Shown piece by piece: positions 48,024 to 59,822 of a stretch of DNA of 64,000 nt. The notes beneath the pieces are model-generated. The model was not told where the DNA came from and did not search any database. It saw nothing but the letters and a program-made list of their open reading frames with translations. Origin of the DNA: Byssochlamys sp. IMV 00236 (taxonomy: Eukaryota > Ascomycota > Eurotiomycetes > Eurotiales > Thermoascaceae); the NCBI GenBank assembly GCA_001931875.2, contig MSJH02000827.1, forward strand, positions 276,922 through 340,921. Reading direction: 5' to 3'. The position numbers and the translations under genes were made by a program. The first letter of the stretch is position 1. Each line of letters starts with the position of its first letter.

Positions 48024-51000
48024 TTACTCGATGGCGCTGTTATCCACTGCCTCTTCGTCGACAGAAGGGCTTGGCCTCATGCCGGCGTTGATCTGAGCAG
48101 CGATTTGGCTCTCTTTAAATTTCTGGAACGCCTCCGCGTCCTGCTTCTGGATCAACCAGAGCTCCTCCATGGTACAGCCCAGCTCCTCGAGAGCCTTGTC
48201 CGGACCTACGCTTTCAACGCGAGAGCGTATCTGTTCACCACGCAAACGCTCAAGCTTCTCCCGCAGGGAGGCAATGTGGGAATCATCGAGTGGAGACGAA
48301 GATAGGTTGGCGGCAGGGTAGTCCTTGAGGAAGTCACGGCGGATACTCTGGCCAAGGCGATGGATATGACCTTCCTCAGATGTCAGGGCACGCGAGTGGA
48401 GGGAAGTATTTGAGCTGCTACGTGATATTCCAATAACGTAGTGTTCAGTATCTTCGTCGTCAATGGCGGTTTCGTCATCGAAGTTGGTTCCAGACGGAGG
48501 ACTTCCGCCAGAGATTCCTTGATCATTGATTTCGTCAGAATGCTGGGAAGATGTGTCCTCACGAGGAGCTGGTGGTGGCGGCGGCGCGGCAACGCGTGTC
48601 TCAGGGTATTCATATTCAAAGCGCTGGATCATTTTCTGCAATGTGTAATCAAGGAATTGTAGACGCCGGTAGTTCGTGTCGTTACCAGCTCGGTCTTCAC
48701 GGACCAGAGCTGACTGGATCCGCAAACGAATCTTGCGGGCAGCTACCAACAAATTCTTAGACATATCACGAGGCCTCTTGGGAGGTCGGGACCGGCTCTT
48801 CCGATGTCTCGGCGTGGTGGTGCCGCTGGGGGGAGCGGAAAAGTCCAAACTGTCGGAATGGTGATGGTCTGCGTTACCCAGACAGACTCCAAGAGCTTTC
48901 GCGACACCAGTGCCTCCAATGACATAATCCTCATCTGGTGCAGGATCGTCATCTTCTTCTCCCAGTTCTTCTCCATCAAGGTGACCGACGACATGTTGCA
49001 GGATCTCTGGTATAGGGACGTCGCCTTCCGTCCCGGCATCCGTAGAACCAGAAAGGTCCTCCTCCATAGAGCTGCGTTCCAAATTCCGGAGTGAGTACGC
49101 CACGATCTGGGACGCCAGAGCCTTGACGAACTCGTTACTCTCCGCAGTGGGAACTTCAATATCGACTGCGATGATGGTGCGGGAGACACGTACTGCAGCC
49201 ATCAGCGAGGCATACACAGCACACGCCTCCTCTTGGCTGGCAGGATCGGCCGCCTCTGCAAGTCTTCTGATCTGCGAGTTTTCCATTATATTCAGATGGC
49301 AAAGACTCGGGCATTCTGGCAGAATCTCAGCCAGTGCGATGGCATGGTCGGGAGATAGATCCACATCAGCCAAGTGAATGCGCTTGAGCAACGGCATCTT
49401 GGGCAAGTATCGCCTCAGCATGATAAGGGCATCTGGCTGCGACGAGAAGAGACCACGGTTGTGCGACAGGTCGACGAACCGGAAGTTAGGTAAGCGAACA
49501 AAAGCTTGGAGCAACGGCGCAAGAGTTGGTGGTGTGAGCGAACAGTCGGCCAAGCTGAGGGCGTAGAGAGGGTGTTTGCTATCGAAAGCAGATGGCAAGA
49601 GGTCAAGATGATCTTCCAGAGGATTTCCACCAAGGTCGAGACCTTCGCATTTTCCAGACTGTAGATAGCGGACCACATGCTGGAGGCCTTCCCTGGTCAG
49701 CTCGTTATTCGCAAGACCAAGTCTCCTCAGACCGAATGCAACGGCAGCATCACAGATCTTTCCAACGTCACCAGTTGCTGGTCGACATTCGCTCAGCAAC
49801 AACTCCTCCAGATGACTACCCCCGAACCGCTTCTCCAAAGCAGTTGAGAAAACGGCACCAATATCTGCGCCAGGGTACTCGGTCCGGTTCAACGATCCCG
49901 GGCCATTAGCGGCAGCAGGGGGCCTTGGGAACGGAATGCCGGAGAGATCAATTGCCTTGAGAGACTTTGACAGGTGTACGAAGAGACAGATGTGCCGCCA
50001 GCCCTCTGGGCCGATCTTGGGGTTCTTCTTCAAGGACAGCTTCTCAACCACACCGAAGCTCTCTTCCTTGGGATCGGTCTGGAGATTGGGTTTCCGTGAT
50101 CTCCTCCGACGATACCTAGCCTGTTCTGCGGTCTTGGTGGCCAACAGACCGGCAAGGATCGAGCGGACGCCTTCGTCCGTGAGCGCGCAATTCTCCAGTA
50201 TGAGTTTTCTGACCGGTACCACTGCAAGCCAGTCGCTAAACGTGATGATGTCTTCGAGGCTCATGGGGAAATCGGTGAGATCTAGCACGGCAACGGTCCC
50301 TGGAGACTCCGCAAGGGTAGACGAAGGAGATGAAATCTGCTCGACAAGCTTCTTCAAGACCGGGGTTTCACGAAGCTGACAACACCGCCGATATATTCTC
50401 ACGGGATCGGTAGTCGGCTGACTCTGCGTTCTGGAGCGGCCGGTACTAGACGTAGGCGCACTCGAGGTCTCATCGTCGTCTTCTCCCCATGTCAACTGCA
50501 TGGGAATCGAGCCGTTTGCCTCCGCCAATCGTCGTTTTCTTTCTTTACGTTCCTTGCGCTCTTCTTCTGACCGCTTCTTCTTCTCTTGTTTTCTCGTCGG
50601 CTCCTTGGTCGGGACATCTGTTTTAGCGTCGCCCTGGCTTCCATTCTCCTGCGTTGGCCCCTTCCCCGAGCCTGTGGCGACAGCCTTATTCTCTTTCTCA
50701 GGCAGAACAGCCTGAGGGTGTTTCAGCGCCTCTCCCTCGCCCTTCTCCTTAGACCTCACGTCGGCCTTCTTCGGGCGGGAGTCTGCTTTCTCATCGTCCG
50801 AGTCTCGACGAGAAATGCCCGCAATTTCCACATCGACACAGAATGCGACACGCTTCAGTTTCGATTGGTTCAGGTCTGGAACTCTGCACCTGTCGCGATT
50901 CTGGTTCACGTTCATCACACGACGCTGGCACACCACACCGTTTGTGGCCATCTTACCGGACCCGTTTGTGCTTGACGAGGACAATTTCCGGAGAGCATTG

Positions 51001-51695
51001 TGGAGAAACCCGCTTCGCGGGGAGCTCGAGATAAAGGGGTTTGGCCCATCTCCATTCCTCTCCTCTTTGTCTTTCGGGGAATAGGCTGCACCAAACGGGT
51101 TGGGCAAGTCCAGTCTCGAAGTAGGTGGAATAGGTCTCGGAGGAGTTGAGTTTTCCTTTTGATTGTTCTGCGCAGGGGGGCTAGATGCAGAGGAGGAGAA
51201 CTTGGAGCTCAGATTCGAGATCCACGAAGGGCGTCTACTGGGTTGCCGTACTGGCGCCGTACTGCCAGCGGGCTTTGGAGTGGCATTTTGTGAACCCAGC
51301 GTCTGCGTAGAGCCTTTATTCTCTCCTGCTGTCTGACCAACGGACCCAGCCTTCAGGTCGTCCTGCGACCTAGAGACCGTCTGTGTTTGCTGATCCGGTG
51401 ATGATTTCCTGGTGGCTGACGTGAGATGGTTTACATTTGAAGAAAGCGGTTTCGCGGCGGTCTGTGTCTCCGTAGTCTCTACACTCGATCCCGATTTATC
51501 GCTAATGGCTGACGATGTTGACTTGGTTCTGGACAAGGTATCTGCATGAAAGGAGCATCAGCAATTGACCACGATCAACTAAGATGGACGAATCGCCTCC
51601 AACTGTATGGAGCGGGGCCTCGTCGACTCAGCCAGCTCCGTACCTTTTCGCGAATGATGAAGCCAGCTCACATCCACCGTCTCGACACTGTCCAT
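48024..51695 (-). CDS. Large leucine-rich-repeat protein, Mhp1-like (cell wall biogenesis/microtubule-linked), 1189 aa
   Basis: Exon 1 (51695-51644) encodes MDSVETVDVSWLHHSRK and splices by phase to exon 2 (51541-48024); together 1190 codons. The first ~380 residues are Ser/Thr/Lys-rich and probably disordered. The middle (about 380-830) has RNI-type leucine-rich repeats such as LRRLGLANNELTREGLQHVV, CEGLDLGGNPLEDHLDLLPS and FRFVDLSHNRGLF. After an acidic stretch comes RPPKRPRDMSKNLLVAARKI, then a Pro-rich linker and a helical C-terminus (EKLERLRGEQIRSRVE). Fungal proteins of this shape are annotated as cell wall biogenesis protein Mhp1 after yeast Mhp1; the name is from memory of that annotation. 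The start at 51695 rests on a clean donor GTACGG. Confidence 0.82.
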
Positions 51696-53679
51696 CTTGG
51701 CGTCCAAAGCGACTGTATTAGCCAAGAAGAAGAGCTGGCCACAGCCTCGTCTGGAGAGTATATATATATATGGGTATATATAAATGCGGTGTCTGGAATG
51801 CGGTGAGCAATGAGCCCTCAACTATACAGTCAGGCGCATTCTCAGTGAAGGTTGAGGTCACGCGACGAGGGAAATGGTGCAGTGGGAGGTCGTGCGAGTC
51901 AGTGAGATGCCTGCTGCAACACTCTCCAGACAAGAGGGAAGGGAAGAATTGGTCTGTGTGCTAGAATCGCGGAGCGTTCTTTTTTTTTTGCAGCGTCACA
52001 AGCGGAGATTCATGACCATGTCCGTCATCGGAGCGCGGCGGAACAGAGCGGACATAGTTCAAGACTGGAGGCGAGTGGAGTGGGGGAGGGATATATGGTG
52101 GTAGGAGACCGGTGAGAAGCAGACAAGAACTAGTTAGTTGGTTGGAAGCTGTAATAATAATATGATTAGGGATAGACGATTACGGACAGCTGGACGAGGG
52201 CGATGAGGTGGTATATGCAGCCGGGTCGAGAGACGGCGCGCCCGGGGATCGAGAAGCAACAAGATTCGCCGGGAAGGCCGTGTTGGCCCAGAGTCAAGGA
52301 AGAGACCGTTTACGACGTGGATGCTGATATCTTGCGTAGTCTAACTACCCCTACCTATGAATCGTCACTGGCATGACTGCGATCTGCACTAGAAGGCCTG
52401 AATACGAGTAACACATTCTATTATCTTCCTTTCCACTGGACCATCTCGCATGCTCGAAAGTCTCGAAGAGAACGCACGAGACTGTGTAACGGCCTCGTTT
52501 CGATACGGTGTCGATACCATGCCGATACCGTCCCTTACAGGGCGCTATCTCTTGGCTTACAGGCCACGCACCACACCGCCTGCCTAGTCTGCACTTTTGC
52601 GGGCCCGACGTTGCCGCCGATGGGCGAAGCATGACGTTTACCTGTGGTTCCCAGCGTCATTCTGTGTGGTGGAAAGAGTGGAAAGAGTGGAAAGAAGCTG
52701 GCAGTACCGTAAATTCCATAAGTCAGCTGATGGTCGTAACTTAACATCGATCTGGTCTGAATAATAATATCGAGTGATTCTCCTCCTCGCCACGGATCTG
52801 CAAGCGAACCACTCTTGGACCACCTGTTGAGTTGAGCCAAATATCTGAACCAGTGAGCCTCAGTGCGCCTCGGGTACGCCTTGGAAGTTACACAAATGCT
52901 AAGTTACTCAAAAACAGTATAACTACCAATGCGTGATCGAGCATTACAGAACAAGTTAGAAGGATCAATTAAATATTCGACTATTAACTAGTTATTATTA
53001 TTCCTCCTGTCCTCAGAAGTACAGTATGTACCATTACTATCATACCATAGAGCAAAAAGGGCCCACGGGATGGGATGGCAAAGTGAGGCTTCGGTCGAGA
53101 CCTTTTGCCTCTATCATTCCGCTAAAATACTAACTGCCCCCGCGAATCGGTTTGCCGCCTTAACTGCCGTCGACTGGCCCCGCTACTGCTGACCCCTATA
53201 CCATACTTCTGCTTATGGTACAGGGAACCATCTTCTCCTATTATTATTGCCCCCCTATACTAACCCTATTGCAGTGGCCTAATCACATCAGATGATATCA
53301 AATATAGATCTGAGACATGATGCTCTTATAGATACACAGGTATAAACCCCTGAACGGTAATTATTAGCTGCGTGCTTTTCTTATGCATCTACATCAGCGG
53401 TCCATCTAATTCCATTTCTAGGAGCTTCCGGCAGCTTTGAAGCAGCGGCAAGGAAAGGGGCGCATCCTCATGATAGAGATAGTCACTGGATACAGCTAAA
53501 TATGAAGTATACAAGTAGTCATTGGTAGGGTCGTGTCAATGTGGTCGGCCAAAAAAAAGGGGGGGGATTTCTGCAGCAAACCCATAAGGAATTAAGTATA
53601 AGCAACCAGCAAAGCTATATTGAATTAAGAGCAAACCTCTCAAGGCCAAAGTTCTCACGTCAACTAGACACAAAATAGC
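51696..53679. other. 2 kb without a gene, upstream of the LRR gene
   Basis: Contains an alternating TA tract at 51755-51780, three tandem copies of a gtggaaaga-like unit (52669-52695) and AT-rich sequence. The right half is downstream of the APH-like gene. No coding or RNA gene supported. Confidence 0.45.
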
Positions 53680-55041
53680 CTAGGAGGCAATGATTTCATC
53701 CACTGTCCAATAGGGATCCAACTTGCGTTCTGCAGCTTGCTCTGTTTTCTGTTTGAAAAATCTATCAAGCTCAGCCCGTTCACTTTTCTCCAGGAGTTCA
53801 ACGCGATCCTCCAGTGTGGTAAATTCCCCATAATACCTCTGATCGATAAAATTCCAGTAAATATCATCAAAGGCAAAGCTAGACCTTGCGGCGAGGCAAA
53901 CCCAGAAATCTCCATTATCCATCGACTGCTGCATACGTTCTGAGAGGGTATGGTCGATTGTAATATCATATGCCAATTCTCTCTCACATTCCCGCAAAAC
54001 ATCAAGAAAGACATTGTGGCGTGGCATATATTGCGTCGCAAAGTCGTTTAAACCACCTGGCCAGTCATCGGGATTTGCAAGGAGGAGCCACCACGGTGAG
54101 CAATGGGTAAATTCTGCTGGCGCTGCATAACAAAACTCCCAATCGATAACTGCTTTGATATCAAGATTGGAGTCCACAATCACATTAGAAGGACGTAGAT
54201 CATCACAAAATAAGCTAAAAGGACCATTGTTGTAGCTAGTAGAGAAATTGCGCGCAATTCTCCTGAAAAGACAGCGCGCCACGTACTTTCTTCTGCAGTC
54301 TGCCTCATTGTAAACTGCATTGTTTCTTTGTGTCTTCAGATGTTGCATATGAATCTCAGAAAGTGACAGAAAATATTCAGTAGCAGTTGAGAACGTTCCT
54401 TGGGGCATAGCCGATGGGGGGAAATTGGCATAAGTAAGAAGCTCGTTGATGTTATGCGTAAACGGTCGTGTTCCAATAGACCAGCCTCCACGGTCGTCTT
54501 TAACCAGGGACCCAATATGAGAGAATTGACACCGATGTAATTTTAGAATTATGTATGCCATTTGACGATAGGCAGCTCGTAACTTGTGCTCACTGATGCC
54601 AGGGTCCAGGATCGCTGGTTCTCGATTGTCTCGAAGAGGAGCTTGTAGATGATCACTGAGCAGATTTCCGCTAACAAAGTCCATCACGATATAAGGTCCC
54701 GAGCCACTAACACCATTCCCGCGAACTGCAGGAATGGGTATAGAAGTTGATTGGGCGATGTACGCCATCACGGCCACTTCGTCGTTGATCTTTTCTTTCC
54801 TCAATGCAACTCTTCCCATGATGGGAAACCGTACGATTGCATCTGGTCCTTTTTGAAATGTTATTCTGTAACAGCGATTATAGGCTCCGTCCCTGCAATG
54901 AATGGCCTTCGTTGGGATCTCCTGTCGATGTTGTGCGGCGAGCTTTGCTGCTATATGATCAGCTGAACACTGTCGCAGGTTCCTTGTCCATAAAATGTAC
55001 AAGGTGTTCGCTCTTTTGCAAGCTTCATCATCGGGATACAT
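53680..55041 (-). CDS. APH-fold (aminoglycoside phosphotransferase-like) protein, 453 aa, intronless
   Basis: Member of the large fungal APH/choline-kinase-like family (PF01636); true substrates in fungi are mostly unknown and drug resistance should not be assumed. ATG at 55041 starts MYPDDEACKRANTLYILWTR. GAYNRCYRITFQKGPDAIVR covers the nucleotide-binding strands, and EVAVMAYIAQSTSIPIPAVR the following helix and hinge. PYIVMDFVSGN is the hinge. FCDDLRPSNVIVDSNLDIKA is the catalytic loop: the Asp and Asn of D....N are present, but Cys replaces the usual His. VIDWEFCYAAPAEF is the metal-binding DWE segment. The C-terminus is charged helix. The stop TAG is at 53680. It lies alone between long gaps, so it may belong to the accessory part of the genome. 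Confidence 0.9.
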   Translation of the reverse strand: MYPDDEACKRANTLYILWTRNLRQCSADHIAAKLAAQHRQEIPTKAIHCRDGAYNRCYRITFQKGPDAIVRFPIMGRVALRKEKINDEVAVMAYIAQSTSIPIPAVRGNGVSGSGPYIVMDFVSGNLLSDHLQAPLRDNREPAILDPGISEHKLRAAYRQMAYIILKLHRCQFSHIGSLVKDDRGGWSIGTRPFTHNINELLTYANFPPSAMPQGTFSTATEYFLSLSEIHMQHLKTQRNNAVYNEADCRRKYVARCLFRRIARNFSTSYNNGPFSLFCDDLRPSNVIVDSNLDIKAVIDWEFCYAAPAEFTHCSPWWLLLANPDDWPGGLNDFATQYMPRHNVFLDVLRECERELAYDITIDHTLSERMQQSMDNGDFWVCLAARSSFAFDDIYWNFIDQRYYGEFTTLEDRVELLEKSERAELDRFFKQKTEQAAERKLDPYWTVDEIIAS

Positions 55042-55531
55042 TCTTGAAGCTCTGCAATGTATTTTATGAATTTAAGGTCGAGATCAGAGGATGTTTAAGA
55101 ACAATAGCAAGTCAGGAGGTCTGAGATCCAGGTGCGAAAGAACGCAACCTTCGCAAGGGCGGTGAGAGACATGCGCTAAGTATCTATGTAGCACACTACG
55201 GAGTAGGTAAATGGAGGGAGTATTGCTACAAGTGTGGTTGGATGGCAGATATAGTACTGCGTTACGACGTTACTGCGGATGATGCGTAAGGAGACTGCAA
55301 TGGACCGTCTCGGAGCAGGTAGAACTGTTTGAATGACTTTCCCTTGGTAAACCGAACTAAGATGCTCCGAAAACAATGTGACGCTGATTCCCGTAACCCG
55401 TAAACCCTTGACCAAACGAGAAAAAATCTGCCCGTAGGCATACAGGTATCTCTGAAGAATACTTTTTTTATTTATTTTCGACACAGCAGCATAACTGTGA
55501 GTACATTTTTGTTGTCGTCCTAAGCTCACAT
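55042..55531. other. 490 bp intergenic
   Basis: Promoter side of the APH-like gene and 3' side of the L5 gene. No gene seen. Confidence 0.4.
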
Positions 55532-56668
55532 TTACGCGAGCGAGCGGATCTTGGCCTCGATGCGGGCCTTGCGCTCCTCGCGGGACAGCTTGGCGCTGCG
55601 GTACTTCTTGCTCTCGGCCTTCCACTCCTCCTTGGACTTCTTCTCGCCGGCCTCCTCATCCTTCTTGAAGGGGTCCTCGCGGATGGCCTTGTGGGCGTTG
55701 GCGTAGATCTCCTCGAGGGAGTCGGCATCGATGTCGTTCTCGATGTACTTGACGAACTGGGAGTTGAAGCGCTCCTCGTCGTCGTCGGCGAGACCCTCCA
55801 TGTACTCAGCGACGTGACCACCGAAGATGTACTTGCGGAGGGTCTCGGCGTCGAGCTCCTCGGTCTCAATGTCGAAACCGGGGAAGCGGGACTCGGAGTG
55901 GGGGATGAAGATACCACCGTCGGAGGCACCCTTCATGGCAGCGAAGACACGGGCACCAGTGGAGGTACGGGCCAGACCAACGTCAAGGAAAGCCTTGAAG
56001 GGGCGGCGAGTGCCATCGTCGGTCTCGATGGCCTCAGTGAGAGTGTACTCTCCGTCAGCCTCCTCGACACCGGTGAACTGCTCATCGAGGTTGAGCTTCT
56101 TCAGGGTGCGGCGAGCGAGCAGGAGACCAGTGGCGTAGGCAGCGGCCCAGTTGGTCAGACCCTGGGTGATACCATAGCGCTTGAGCTCGTGGGAGTAGGC
56201 GGCAGCGAGGATCTTGTCACCGGTGATCTCGGACCAGACGATCTGGGTGATGATGTCGCGGTTGGTGAAGCGGACGACCAGACGGTACTTGGGAGAGGTG
56301 TACTTGTTCTTGGCCTGGGTGACGAGGCGCTTACGGGCGTAGTAGTCGGTCTTACCCTCGCGACGGCGCTTGTACTTGGTCTGGTAGCGACTTGGGGCAA
56401 GTCAGCAAAATGCGCTGGAAACAAAAAATAAATTGTTTTTCGAGGATCTGACACTCACCTGTAGTACGCGCTGTTCTTGACAAGCTTGGTGAAAGGCTAC
56501 AGAAAATCCATCCGAGTCAGCAATTTGCGCTTCAGAAGCCCCCTCTCCGAAGCATCTTGCAGAGACCCATATCTATTTTCCCACAGGCCATCGCCTGCAA
56601 CGAGGAGGAGGTTTTCAGGAGGTTGCAATCGCACTCTGGCGATGCACAATGGCAGTGAAACTCACCAT
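55532..56668 (-). CDS. rpl5: 60S ribosomal protein L5 (uL18), 299 aa
   Basis: Binds 5S rRNA and forms the central protuberance of the large subunit. Exons are 56668-56666 (only the ATG), 56496-56459 and 56389-55532, summing to 300 codons. The first intron directly follows the start codon, a layout common in ribosomal protein genes. [20 protein letters not shown] and [16 protein letters not shown] form the 5S-binding N-terminus. [20 protein letters not shown] and [20 protein letters not shown] are family signatures. The basic C-terminus ends [13 protein letters not shown]. Strong codon bias toward C-ending codons fits high expression. The antisense frame of 246 codons across it is a shadow. 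Confidence 0.97.
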
Positions 56669-57037
56669 CTTGTCGGTTGTCGAGGTTGACGGCCCTGTAT
56701 TGTCGACGTTGGCTGCTTGAAGAAAAAGTGACGGTGGGAAATTTCGTGGGTTCAAATTTGTGGGCGGGATTCGCTTAGCGTGCGTGACTGCATCCAAAAG
56801 TTGCGCTGGCTTTGGGGTCGGCGACGACGAGCCTCACGGGAAGTACAGTAAGCCGAAATGCACTTCTACTCCTGAGATACTTTCATCAGAACAGGAGGTC
56901 AGATAAATAATATTACATGGATTTTGCTAATCATCAGAACATGGCAGATATGCATTGAGAGCTTGAACAATCATAAGACTGCGGGGATGAACGCATATCT
57001 CTACAATAACTGCGGTAAAAAGCTGTAACCCATTCGT
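56669..57037. promoter_or_regulatory. rpl5 upstream region
   Basis: 370 bp between the HAD gene's stop and rpl5, both minus strand; presumed rpl5 promoter. No element named with confidence. Confidence 0.35.
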
Positions 57038-57894
57038 CTACAGTCGAGCTTTCTCTTCGCTTTCTAGAAGACTCAAACCGGTAATCTGCTCCAATTCTCT
57101 GACCGCATCCTGAGTCTTACCCAGAACGACTTTCAGCGTTCTTATTCCTGCCTTCTTGGCCGCCTTCAAATTCTCCCCGATATCGTCCAGGAAAACGACA
57201 TCCGCGGGTGCAACCTCCTGGATCCCGCGTGTCTTCGCCACCCGGTTTATCTCCTTCAATGAAAATGCGTAGATCTTGGGATCCGGCTTCCTAAGGCCAG
57301 AGTGGGCGGATGAGATGAAGAAATCAAACTGCGCTTTGAGTCCATTCGGATCATTTTCGTTATTATAGGGATGGCCATCGGGAAAGATAACCGTGTTCGA
57401 TAGTGCACCGATCAAAAACTGCCCGGATGCCTTGAGTTTTTTCAGGGCTGGAAAAATGTAGAGATCAGGTGTCTGCGATACTCGCATCATCTCCCAGAAT
57501 AGCCATTCTGCATCGATCTCTGGTAGTGGCGGGACCGATGTCGATTTATTGTCGGTCTGTTTTCGCTTTTGAAGTCTTTCATGGAATTGCTGCCAGAGTG
57601 TTGGATTTCGTAGATCCCGATTGAATGCCGCGAAGAAGTCCGCGTCCAATTTGATCTCGCCTCGCTCCAGCTTGTGCCAGCTTCCATTGGGGGCAGTTCG
57701 CGAGATACTGAAATTCACCCACCCGAGTGGAATATTGTTGGCGCGCTCATAGTCTAGAATAGCTTGGAAGGGTGATGCTACCTGGGAGATTATTAGTGTC
57801 CAGCGTTTTGGGTGTCTCGACTCCTGATTGATGGTCTTACGCAGACTCCCCCAATGTCAAACAACAAGGCCACAGGGCGCCTATTTTCAGCCAT
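57038..57894 (-). CDS. HAD-superfamily hydrolase, 265 aa
   Basis: Haloacid dehalogenase-like hydrolase of the epoxide-hydrolase-N-terminal/ACAD10 type. Exons 57894-57841 and 57781-57038 sum to 266 codons. MAENRRPVALLFDIGGVCVA has motif I with the nucleophile Asp, but Gly where the general acid Asp usually sits (D.GGV). This is typical of this branch, which often has weak or specialised phosphatase activity. LIGALSNTV is motif II, SGLRKPDPKIY holds the motif III Lys, and VVFLDDIGENLKAAKKAGI is the acidic motif IV. The cap region lies between residues 20 and 110. The substrate is unknown. It is divergent from fta4 across about 520 bp. Confidence 0.92.
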
Positions 57895-58414
57895 GTTGAT
57901 ATTAAATAAAAAGACGTCTTCTAGACAGATATCATATGTGAAACTGTCTGATATAGAAGCGTATGGAGATAGCTAAACCGCGTGCAGAAGCGGACGTTCC
58001 TGACTGATCGTAATGCTAGTCGGCGAATTACCGAGGCTCCGCGCGAAGGAGCCCTGTCGCATCGCTTAGACCGAGGACAACACGATTACATCTGCGACTA
58101 GCGGCTAGAGACCTCGTTACTATGATCGATGTGATCGGTATCCCGATAGATATAGCCCATTCACGGAATTCCTGTCTATTAGCGGCCGTTCTAACCGACC
58201 GGGTGGACAATGGACATGTACTTGTAGAGTCGATGATACAGTAGTGGCTTAAGATCAACCGCGGTGATTTCGATTCGCGGGGAAGGTCACGTGGACACCC
58301 GTTATCGATAACAGTTTCGCGACAAGAACGCGACATCAATTTATTATCAACGTTATAATTAATCTGACATTCGTCCCACGAGGCGCAACAATGGGACGTG
58401 GTTCTTGATGAACC
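57895..58414. promoter_or_regulatory. Shared divergent promoter region of HAD gene and fta4
   Basis: 520 bp between two divergent starts. No distinctive element identified. Confidence 0.35.
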
Positions 58415-59293
58415 ATGGACACTTCTCGGACAATTTCAGAGCTGAAATCCTCCTTCGTACGAACTCAGGTACGGATACTATCGGCCGCGCTTGAACCTCA
58501 AGAAGGCTGGAGAGCCTATGGAGTCCCATCAGATGAAGGTGATCTGAGTGACAAAGCGGTCGAGGAAGCATTGCAGAAATGTATGGACAGCACCTGATTA
58601 TTCATTGAGGTTTCCTCGTTCGCGTCTGACAAAATCCAGTGCATTCTGTTTTGAAACAACATAATCGCGTAGTCTACTCATCTCAAGCCATCCACCATGT
58701 TGCGCGACAGATTGAAAGCCTCTACTGGAACTCGGTTCATGAGGATCTGCATGGTCTAGGCTATCATGGGAAAGGGGTCGAGCAGGGAACTGATCTCTCA
58801 AACCATTTGTAGGTCTTGATCTTATTTAAGCACTCCTACCAGGTGCAGGCTGACACTTTTCAGGAATATATCGAAGCTCCCACTCGAGTGGGAGAGTGAA
58901 TCTGCTGATGAAGAGGGAAGACAGAGGTAAGGAGTCAGCCGTATTGCAGATGGTGCTTGATGGTCCAGTTATTGATATCCCCCGAGATACCAGCAGCTAC
59001 GCACTCGCCTCGTCGAGCTAGACGAACAGCGTCAGCAACAGCAACGGCGGCTTGCGGAGTACAAAAGGCTGCAGGCGCTCCTTGAGCCGTTCAAGGACCC
59101 GCAAAGCAACATCCAACCGAACTTGGTAACCAGAGATGGCGAGCTTGGAAAGGAGCTCGACAGGATGAGGATGTTGGTAGCTCGAGTTGCCGGTCGTGTC
59201 AGTCAAAGTAAAAGTCTCCGTCAGGAGGACACGGGCAATGCTACCTATCTAGATACTGAGCAGAAGCTGTCAGCGCTTCTGGATATGACTTGA
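58415..59293 (+). CDS. fta4: Kinetochore protein Fta4 (Sim4/CCAN subunit), 234 aa
   Basis: Inner kinetochore (Sim4/CENP-U-like) subunit. Exons 58415-58580, 58640-58808, 58864-58926 and 58987-59293 sum to 235 codons. MDTSRTISELKSSFVRTQVR is the family start. VYSSQAIHHVARQIESLYWN and LPLEWESESADEEGRQRYQQ are further recognisable blocks. A long coiled coil follows (DEQRQQQQRRLAEYKRLQAL). The third exon is 63 nt and its acceptor reads CCCGAG, which is a weaker pyrimidine context. The C-terminus ends EQKLSALLDMT. The assignment is from the pattern of fungal Fta4 proteins; the family is poorly conserved, so the name is somewhat less sure than the gene itself. Confidence 0.83.
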
Positions 59294-59822
59294 CATGGAT
59301 CAATGCGTTGCCGGACTTTCCGGGTTTGCTATTTTTAAACCCACTATGCTTGGCAAAGAAGACCTCCTTTCTTTGAAGCGATAATGATTCGCCATATCTA
59401 AGTATCCTGTCCTTTCATTAATGATTGTCGGCGCTATTATTGCCCTAGATCCCCATGCTGCACATGTAGGCATCCATCAATTGTTTTATTATAGAGGACA
59501 CAAAGTCTTGTTTCAACCTTAAGGTATAAACATCATATCTGCAGTGACACTAAGACATGATAGATGATCATGAAGATTACTTGATGGACTGCAAAATACA
59601 CGCCTGTAGCCGGAAGCGGGACTATTTGTGTAGGACCTTGACGAAAGCAAAGGGACTAACTAGGCCAGTCTGCGAGTTGTCATATTCACCTTGTCCTCAC
59701 TCCTCAGGCAACTGAAGACCTCTTGACCGTCCACGGTCTCACGTCCAGACAGAGCCTGACTGCTGCTCTGTGAGCATCAATATTAATGCTGGAGAACTAC
59801 TAAGAATACATGATCACTCCAG
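59294..59822. other. 530 bp intergenic
   Basis: 3' side of fta4 and promoter of the next plus-strand gene. Nothing recognised. Confidence 0.4.

Noticed and set aside
55691..56431. Plus-strand frame of 246 codons rich in Gly, Val and Leu
   Set aside because: Antisense shadow of the ribosomal protein L5 gene, produced by its codon bias.
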